Shown here: positions 59,141 through 64,000 of the stretch, piece after piece | Layout: every line of letters begins with the position of its first letter | Position numbering within the stretch: the first letter of the stretch is position 1 | NCBI GenBank assembly: GCA_050178135.1 | Contig: JBFXGJ010000002.1 | Location: 1 to 64,000 of the forward strand | DNA: 64,000 nucleotides | Source of the DNA: UBA288 sp050178135 | Lineage (GTDB): Archaea > Halobacteriota > Methanomicrobia > Methanomicrobiales > Methanospirillaceae | Reading direction: 5' to 3' | The notes under the pieces: model-generated | Databases searched by the model: none | The model's input: the letters and a program-made list of their open reading frames with translations, nothing else | Told to the model about the DNA's origin: nothing | Program-made: the position numbers and the translations under genes

Positions 59141-60003
59141 TCCTCGCAGGTAAAAAGACCGGCGTGATCGTCGCCGGCGCAACCGGGCGACAGGGGCTCT
59201 TCCATATCCGGTTGATGAACGAGTACGCCCACGAGGTCGGCGGTGTTGGGGTGGTCGCCGGCGTCACCCCCGGCAAGGGTGGCCAGGAGGCCGCGGGAGT
59301 GCCGGTCTACGACAGCATCCGCGCGGCCCTGAAGGAACATGACGCGGACGCCTCGGTGATCTTTGTCCCGGCAGGCGCTGCGGGCGACTCCATCATGGAG
59401 TCGGCGGCGAACGGTCTCTCGCTCGCCGTCGCGATCACCGAGCACATTCCGGTCCACGACACGATGAAGGCCCTCGCCTATGCCCGCCTCTGCGGGACGA
59501 CCGTGATCGGACCCAACTGCCCGGGCCTCCTCTCGCCAGGAGCGGCGAAGCTCGGGATCATGCCGACCCAGCTCGCGATGCCAGGCCCCGTCGGGGTCAT
59601 ATCGCGGTCGGGAACGCTCACCTACGAGATCGTTGATGAGCTGACCCGGGCGGGGATCGGCCAGTCGACGGTTGTCGGGATAGGGGGCGACCCGGTGATC
59701 GGGTCGACGTTCATAGAGATCCTGGAGAGGTTCGAGAAGGACCCGGTGACGAAGGCGGTGGTGCTGGTGGGGGAGGTCGGTGGCGCCCTCGAACAGGAGG
59801 GGGCGGCCTCCACCTCGCTCCCGCTCGTCGCCTACGTTGCCGGCGTCTCGGCCCCGCCCGATAAAAGGATGGGCCACGCCGGTGCGATCGTCGAGGGCGG
59901 CGAGGGGGACGCCCGGTCCAAGATCCGGGCACTGGAGGCGATGGGCATAACCGTTGCCTCCCGCCCCTCCGAGATCCCGGGCCTGGTCAGCGGCCTCTTA
60001 TGA
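59137..60003 (+). CDS. sucD: Succinate-CoA ligase alpha subunit
   Basis: 288 residues from ATG 59137 (ATGA overlap). CoA-binding Rossmann part: GVIVAGATGRQGLFHIRLMNEY, ITEHIPVHDTMKALAYARLCGTTVIGPNCPGLLSPG; the phosphorylated His lies in KRMGHAGAIVEGGEGDARSKI. NGLSLAVAITEH is the phosphate loop. It ends GLL in an overlap with the dacZ start, so the kor-suc operon runs on into cyclic-dinucleotide synthesis. Confidence 0.95.
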   Translation: MILAGKKTGVIVAGATGRQGLFHIRLMNEYAHEVGGVGVVAGVTPGKGGQEAAGVPVYDSIRAALKEHDADASVIFVPAGAAGDSIMESAANGLSLAVAITEHIPVHDTMKALAYARLCGTTVIGPNCPGLLSPGAAKLGIMPTQLAMPGPVGVISRSGTLTYEIVDELTRAGIGQSTVVGIGGDPVIGSTFIEILERFEKDPVTKAVVLVGEVGGALEQEGAASTSLPLVAYVAGVSAPPDKRMGHAGAIVEGGEGDARSKIRALEAMGITVASRPSEIPGLVSGLL

Positions 60004-60809
60004 GCCGGGACCGAGAGATGCTCGAGGCTGGACTCGGGCTCGCGTCGGTGATCGATGCACGCGCGGTGATCACCTTCGTCGCGGAAGAGGTCCCCTGCGG
60101 ATCGCACCAGGTCCCCATCCTCCGTGCAGGAGAGCTCGCGCTCGGGCAGGGAGCCACCACCCTCGAGGGGCTGCACGACGTCCTCCTCGACCGGCTCGGC
60201 AAGGCGGCGGGAGCAGTCGCCCTGGACAGCTCGGAAGGCGGTGAGGTCATCGGGGTCTTCCCGGACGGCCTGGTCGTCCTCGACCTCGAGCGTGTCCGGT
60301 CGAGGTTCGACCTCGCCCAGTTCGACACCGCAGCCCCCCGCGGAGTGATGGCCGCCGCCCTTCGCCTCGCCCTCGAGATCGGGCGAGAGGGGCGAGAGGG
60401 CAAGGCTGTGGGCACCGCCTTCATTATCGGCGACGGAGACGCGATCCTGGATGTATCGCACCAGCTGATCCTGAATCCCTATCTCGGGCACCCCCCGGAA
60501 GTGACCACCATCCTCTCGCGCGAGAACTGGGAGTCGGTCAAGGAGTTTGCACAGCTCGATGGGATGTTCGTGGTGGACCGTTCGGGGGCGGTGATCGCGG
60601 CTGGACGGTACCTTGATGTCGACTCCAAGTCGGTCTCCCTGCCGAGCGGGCTCGGCGGCCGGCACCGAGCGGCCGCGGCGATCACCACCCTCCTCCCGGT
60701 CGTCGCCGTGATCATCTCGGAGAGCGGCGGCACGGTCCGGGTCTTTCTCGAGGGCAGTTGCCGGATCGAGATCCGGCCCGACCTCGGAGTAGTCCGGGGC
60801 TGCGAATGA
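60000..60809 (+). CDS. dacZ: Archaeal diadenylate cyclase (DacZ type)
   Basis: 269 residues from ATG 60000, overlapping sucD by four bases. N-terminal half is a pyruvate-kinase-C-like domain (ARAVITFVAEEVPCGSHQVPIL) and the C-terminal half a DisA_N domain. The catalytic motifs are QLDGMFVVDRSGAVIAAGRYLDV (DGA motif as DGM) and GLGGRHRAAAAITT (RHR). Two ATP molecules are joined to c-di-AMP. DacZ in Haloferax has the same two-domain plan and is essential there. c-di-AMP regulates potassium and osmolyte uptake and, in some bacteria, central carbon enzymes. Coupling with kor-sucCD is noteworthy. Confidence 0.9.
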   Translation: MSRDREMLEAGLGLASVIDARAVITFVAEEVPCGSHQVPILRAGELALGQGATTLEGLHDVLLDRLGKAAGAVALDSSEGGEVIGVFPDGLVVLDLERVRSRFDLAQFDTAAPRGVMAAALRLALEIGREGREGKAVGTAFIIGDGDAILDVSHQLILNPYLGHPPEVTTILSRENWESVKEFAQLDGMFVVDRSGAVIAAGRYLDVDSKSVSLPSGLGGRHRAAAAITTLLPVVAVIISESGGTVRVFLEGSCRIEIRPDLGVVRGCE

Positions 60810-61945
60810 GACGCCGGGTCTCGATCACTCGCTGTCCCGATTACGAGCCGTACCGGGTAGAGGATGCGTTCGCCGCCTGCCTCGCACCGCTCGGTGGGAT
60901 CGAGGCGTTCGCCCGGCGCGGATCCCGCGTCCTTGTCAAGCCAAACCTGCTCGCGAGCCGGCCTCCCGACGCAGCGGTGACCACCCATCCCTCCGTCGTC
61001 CGAGCGGCAATCCGGGCACTACAGTCCGCCGGTACCGATGTCGTGGTGGGCGACTCGCCCGGGGGCCGGAACACTCCCGAACGATTCGCTGCGCTCCTCC
61101 GCCGAACTGGCCTTGCACCCGTCCTCGAGGAGTGCGGGTGCGAGGCGGTCTTCTTCGACGAGGCATCGACCGAGCTTCCATCTCCCAGCGGCAGGGTGTA
61201 TCGTCGGTTCCGGGTTGCTCGCGCCGTCACCGAGGCGGAGGCGGTGGTCTCGCTCTCGAAGTGCAAGACCCACCAGCTCACCCTCTGCACCGGGGCCGTC
61301 AAGAACTGCTACGGCTACATTCCGGGCGTGGCGAAGGCCGAGTACCACCTCCACTCGGGGCAGGACCCGCGCCGGTTTGCTTCGCTCCTGCTCGACCTGT
61401 ACCAGGCCCGCCCCCCCGTCCTCTCGGTGATGGATGCTATTGTCGGGATGGAGGGGAACGGTCCCTCGAACGGCCGTCCTCGCGCGCTTGGTCTCCTGCT
61501 CGCGAGTCCTCATGCCCCGGACCTCGACTTTGTCCAGGCGATGCTGCTGGGTATCGATCCCCTCGTCGTCCCGACCGTTCAAGAAGCGGCAGACCGGGGC
61601 GTTGGACCGGGCACCGTGGAGGAGATCGAGTTTCTCGGTGATCCGTTCGGCGAACTCCGGGGAGCTGACTTCGAGCGTCCTGGGGCCCACCTTTCCTCGC
61701 GGGTGCCAGCCCCGCTCATCCGAGCAGCAAGCCGTTTCTTCGCCGTCCGACCACGGGTGGAAGAGGACCGGTGCCGTGGGTGCGGCGCCTGTGTGGAGAG
61801 TTGCCCGCCGGGCGCGATTGAGTTCAGCGGGCGGTACCCGCGTATCAGGTACCAGGACTGCATCCGGTGTTTCTGCTGCCAGGAACTCTGCCCTGCCGAC
61901 GCGATCGCCCTCGACCGCCCCTTCCTCCGCCGCCTGATTGGGTAG
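60806..61945 (+). CDS. DUF362 protein with C-terminal bicluster ferredoxin
   Basis: 379 residues, ATG 60806 overlapping dacZ by four bases. DUF362 core: GSRVLVKPNLLASRPPDAAVTTHPSVVRAAIRALQSAGTDVVVGDSPGG, VSLSKCKTHQLTLCTGAVKNCYGYIPGVAKAEYHLHSGQD and VMDAIVGMEGNGPSNGRPR. The end holds two [4Fe-4S] motifs, CRGCGACVESCPPGAIEF and CIRCFCCQELCPADAI. DUF362 proteins are anaerobic Fe-S proteins without an agreed function. It closes the operon; a redox role next to Kor is possible. Confidence 0.88.
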   Translation: MRRRVSITRCPDYEPYRVEDAFAACLAPLGGIEAFARRGSRVLVKPNLLASRPPDAAVTTHPSVVRAAIRALQSAGTDVVVGDSPGGRNTPERFAALLRRTGLAPVLEECGCEAVFFDEASTELPSPSGRVYRRFRVARAVTEAEAVVSLSKCKTHQLTLCTGAVKNCYGYIPGVAKAEYHLHSGQDPRRFASLLLDLYQARPPVLSVMDAIVGMEGNGPSNGRPRALGLLLASPHAPDLDFVQAMLLGIDPLVVPTVQEAADRGVGPGTVEEIEFLGDPFGELRGADFERPGAHLSSRVPAPLIRAASRFFAVRPRVEEDRCRGCGACVESCPPGAIEFSGRYPRIRYQDCIRCFCCQELCPADAIALDRPFLRRLIG

Positions 61946-61977
61946 CGCTATCTCATCCGCCATCCCACATTCAAGGT

Positions 61978-62442
61978 ATGAGACGCGGGTGTCTCCCTGT
62001 ACTCCTTGTCATCGTCTCCCTCCTGGGAGCGGGTTGTCTCGAGTCTCCGCCAGCACAGGAGGGGCTCGGCGACGTCTCGGGTCACTGGTTGAAGAACTCG
62101 GGTGAGCCGGACATCCTTTTGAACCTCTCCGAGGGAGGTACAGCCGAGCTCAGGTTCTTGCTCGACCTCGGGATTGCGAAGACGATCCAGGTCCGAAACG
62201 GGTCGTGGGAGCCAACCGGCGGGAACCAGCTGAACCTCACTTACGTCGCACCGCTGAGCAACGGGACCAGGGTCCTCTCCCTCGAACGGGATGGGGACCG
62301 TCTCCAGCTGGTTAAGGTCTGGAACCAGACGGGCGAACTCGAGGGAGAGATGAACCTGAGCTTCCGGCATGTCGTCGGGGACCCGGGCCAGCAGTTCTAC
62401 CTGGGGGTCGAGAACCCCTTCGCAACCCGTCTGCCGGCATAA
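61978..62442 (+). CDS. Small secreted lipoprotein, function unknown
   Basis: 154 residues from ATG 61978. Signal peptide with lipobox GAGC. The mature part is beta-rich with repeated short strands (DILLNLSEGGTAELRFLL, NQLNLTYVAPLSNGTRVLSLERDGDRLQLVKVWNQTGELEGEMNLSF), reminiscent of small beta-barrel or lipocalin-like domains, but I assign no family. Several N-x-S/T sites suggest glycosylation. It stands alone after the kor operon. Confidence 0.7.
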   Translation: MRRGCLPVLLVIVSLLGAGCLESPPAQEGLGDVSGHWLKNSGEPDILLNLSEGGTAELRFLLDLGIAKTIQVRNGSWEPTGGNQLNLTYVAPLSNGTRVLSLERDGDRLQLVKVWNQTGELEGEMNLSFRHVVGDPGQQFYLGVENPFATRLPA

Positions 62443-62490
62443 GGCTATATTCCCCAAGAGGCAAACCTCCCGCCTGGAGGCTGACCCCAC

Positions 62491-62901
62491 ATGACCGGAG
62501 AAGAAGAAGAGAAGATCGGACCAGTCGTCGAGGTGACTGACCGGACCTTTGAGCACGAGGTGGAGAAGAGCGAGCGGCCTGTTGTGGTGATGTTCTACTC
62601 CGAGACATGCCCCCACTGCGCGACGATCATGCCGTACTTCCAGGAGATGGCACGTGAGTTCGGAGCTCGGGTCAGGTTCGCACGTCTCGACATCGCAACG
62701 AATCCCTGGTCTATCGAACGGTTTGCCATCCGTTCGACCCCGACCTTCACCTTCTTCTGCAGTGGACGGGCCCTGCGGGAGATCGTCGGCGCTGTGTATC
62801 CGGCGGTTATCAAGAAACAGATCGAGGAGTTCGAGCGCGACGGCCCTGAGTGCGCTCGGCTCTCGACCGAGATCCGGTACGACATCTCGGGCTACGCCTG
62901 A
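62491..62901 (+). CDS. Thioredoxin-like protein
   Basis: 136 residues. Fold and active site are clear: VEVTDRTFEHEVEKSERPVVVMFYSETCPHCATIMPYFQEMAREFG with CPHC, then VRFARLDIATNPWSIERFAIRSTPTFTFFCSG (cis-Pro in STPT). The N terminus is acidic (MTGEEEEKI) with no signal peptide, so it is cytoplasmic. CPHC is more oxidising than CGPC, so the partner may be a special reductase or chaperone-type client. Monocistronic with T-rich sequence around. Confidence 0.93.
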   Translation: MTGEEEEKIGPVVEVTDRTFEHEVEKSERPVVVMFYSETCPHCATIMPYFQEMAREFGARVRFARLDIATNPWSIERFAIRSTPTFTFFCSGRALREIVGAVYPAVIKKQIEEFERDGPECARLSTEIRYDISGYA

Positions 62902-62946
62902 CCGGAGACCCAACGCTTATCTCTTTTCCACGAAGACAGAGAGATC

Positions 62947-63864
62947 ATGGTTGACCGAAGGGCGCTCGTCCTCGCCCTTGTCGTCCTTCTCGCGGTGAGT
63001 GGATGTCTTGATCGTTCCGCCCTCTCTCCCGGCGGGAATGAGCAGGTGCTCCTGGAGCGGGTGAACGCGCTGGAGGAGGAGAACGCCGATCTTCGGGAGC
63101 AGCTCGAGCAGGAGAACCTCTCAGTCCGATCGTACGAGAACCAGCTCGCGTTCTACCGGTCGCAGATGGGAGAAGCGGTCTGCACCCTCCCGGGCCTGAA
63201 CAGCACCGCGCTTTCGGGCTCTGCCTCGCTCGAAGCGCCGGCGGTGATGCAGCGGCGGGTCTATGAACGGGACGGACCGTTCATCTCCGAGAGGATCGAG
63301 CAGGAGGGCTCCCTGATCCATGTCACGGTCGAGATCGCGCCCGGACGGGGGCGGGTGCTCGTCCATACGACCCCGCTGATGGGCGAGGTCTTCCAGGACG
63401 CGGCGAACACTGCCGTCTTCGTGGCGCAGGCCAGGACCGGGCGGGACCTCTCCCGTTCGGATGTGATCGTCTCGATCGTCGCTGACGACGAGGTCCCTGC
63501 CGTGAATGGAGGGTCGGCGGGTGCCCTCATGACCCTCTTGATGATCTCGGCGATCGAGGGGTCGTCGGTCCGGTCCGACGTGACGCTCACCGGCACTATC
63601 GACCAGGAAGGGCATGTCGGCGCGATCGGCGGCGTGCTGGAGAAGGCAATGGCGGCGAAAGAGAAGGGCAAGACCCTCTTTTTACTCCCGCGCGAGAACA
63701 GCCAGCTGGTCCGTTACACCGAGCGAACCCGGGACTACTACGGTTACACCATCATCCAGCAGGTGCCCGAACGGGTTGATGCCAAGCAGTACATCGAGTC
63801 CAAGATCGGGATCAGGACCGAGTACGTCGAGAACATCGAGGACGTTCTCCGCTTCGCCCGGTAG
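62947..63864 (+). CDS. Secreted Lon-like (S16) serine protease lipoprotein
   Basis: 305 residues. Lipobox VSGC (C19). Residues ~45-75 form a Leu/Glu/Asn coiled coil (LLERVNALEEENADLREQL). The rest is the proteolytic domain of Lon without its ATPase: VIVSIVADDEVPAVNGGSAGALMTLLMISAIEG with the catalytic Ser in GGSAGA, and GTIDQEGHVGAIGGVLEKAMAAKEKGKTLFLLP with the catalytic Lys region. So it is an ATP-independent, extracytoplasmic relative of Lon. Substrates unknown; misfolded or surface proteins are likely. Confidence 0.85.
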   Translation: MVDRRALVLALVVLLAVSGCLDRSALSPGGNEQVLLERVNALEEENADLREQLEQENLSVRSYENQLAFYRSQMGEAVCTLPGLNSTALSGSASLEAPAVMQRRVYERDGPFISERIEQEGSLIHVTVEIAPGRGRVLVHTTPLMGEVFQDAANTAVFVAQARTGRDLSRSDVIVSIVADDEVPAVNGGSAGALMTLLMISAIEGSSVRSDVTLTGTIDQEGHVGAIGGVLEKAMAAKEKGKTLFLLPRENSQLVRYTERTRDYYGYTIIQQVPERVDAKQYIESKIGIRTEYVENIEDVLRFAR

Positions 63865-63910
63865 GCGTTGAGTCCCGCTCGCCGGCGTCGACCTCCGGAT
63901 GGTTCTTTCC

Positions 63911-63956
63911 GCGGGCGCAGGGCGTCCTGTGGCCACCCGCAGGCTTTTCTTTTCTC
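63911..63956 (+). terminator. Pyrimidine-rich end region after the Lon-like gene
   Basis: Short complementary arms GCGGG (63911-63915) and CCCGC (63936-63940), followed by a CT-rich tract CTTTTCTTTTCTC (63944-63956). Probable terminator. The remaining bases to the right edge show no gene. Confidence 0.35.
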
Positions 63957-64000
63957 GTGGCTCACGTTGTGGACGATGTATTCGGATCATCGCCCTGGAA

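Noticed and set aside
57..63990. Hundreds of long open frames on the opposite strand or in shifted frames of clear genes (for example antisense to fwdA, fdhA and fwdB)
   Set aside because: Expected in GC-rich DNA; Arg/Pro/Ser-rich composition, no ribosome sites, and they mirror genes with recognisable families.
1..64000. CRISPR arrays, tRNA or rRNA genes, insertion sequences, integrase or attachment sites
   Set aside because: No evenly spaced short repeats, no cloverleaf or rRNA-like sequence, and no transposase or integrase protein was recognised.

Overview
The window looks like a chromosomal segment of a high-GC, hydrogenotrophic, formate-using methanogen, most plausibly of the order Methanomicrobiales. 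Evidence: a tungsten/molybdenum formylmethanofuran dehydrogenase operon (fwdDBAC), an F420-type formate dehydrogenase (fdhAB), a methanogen siroheme-protein paralogue, an archaeal diadenylate cyclase, a reductive (2-oxoglutarate-making) TCA arm, archaeal S-layer-type surface proteins with PKD, TIG and dockerin modules, and AT-rich intergenic promoters with TATA boxes. The genus is not decidable from the window alone.

Layout. 1-2.5 kb: the end of a TIG-repeat surface protein and a decayed propeller/PKD surface protein. 2.5-6 kb: hybrid cluster protein, a 52-residue rubredoxin and an atypical ABC-class ATPase. 6-23 kb: a molybdenum/tungsten block. It holds a ModABC-type transporter with an embedded TrmO-like gene, a MOT1-type permease, a complete FecBCD-like ABC transporter with a methyltransferase behind it, a ModAB pair without ATPase, FdhD, and three MoeA paralogues. 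22.7-34 kb: enzymes that need this cofactor or sit beside them: a small siroheme/Fe-S protein, fwdDBAC, a SagB-type nitroreductase, an FmdE-like protein, and fdhAB. 34-38.9 kb: hydrolase, PAS/PocR histidine kinase and small proteins. 38.9-50.8 kb: a second WtpBC pair and, 8 kb away, its probable WtpA partner, separated by four related secreted proteins and a lipoprotein whose domain resembles the sulfite-oxidase molybdopterin fold; a NapH-like membrane Fe-S protein follows. 50.9-53.9 kb: chagasin-like inhibitor and two metal or drug transporters. 53.9-62 kb: fumarase, then a tightly coupled korDABC-sucCD-dacZ-DUF362 operon. The right end has a lipoprotein, a thioredoxin and a secreted Lon-like protease.

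How it fits together: formate dehydrogenase and formylmethanofuran dehydrogenase both carry a bis-molybdopterin Mo or W centre. The window gathers oxyanion import, metal insertion (MoeA), sulfuration (FdhD) and the client enzymes within about 50 kb. The most unusual part is 38.9-50.8 kb, where a tungstate/molybdate transporter is split around surface proteins carrying sulfite-oxidase-like modules, with two matching inverted repeats (8-6-8 geometry) in front of the transporter and the surface genes. I saw no rRNA, tRNA, CRISPR array, insertion sequence or helix-turn-helix regulator gene in the window.
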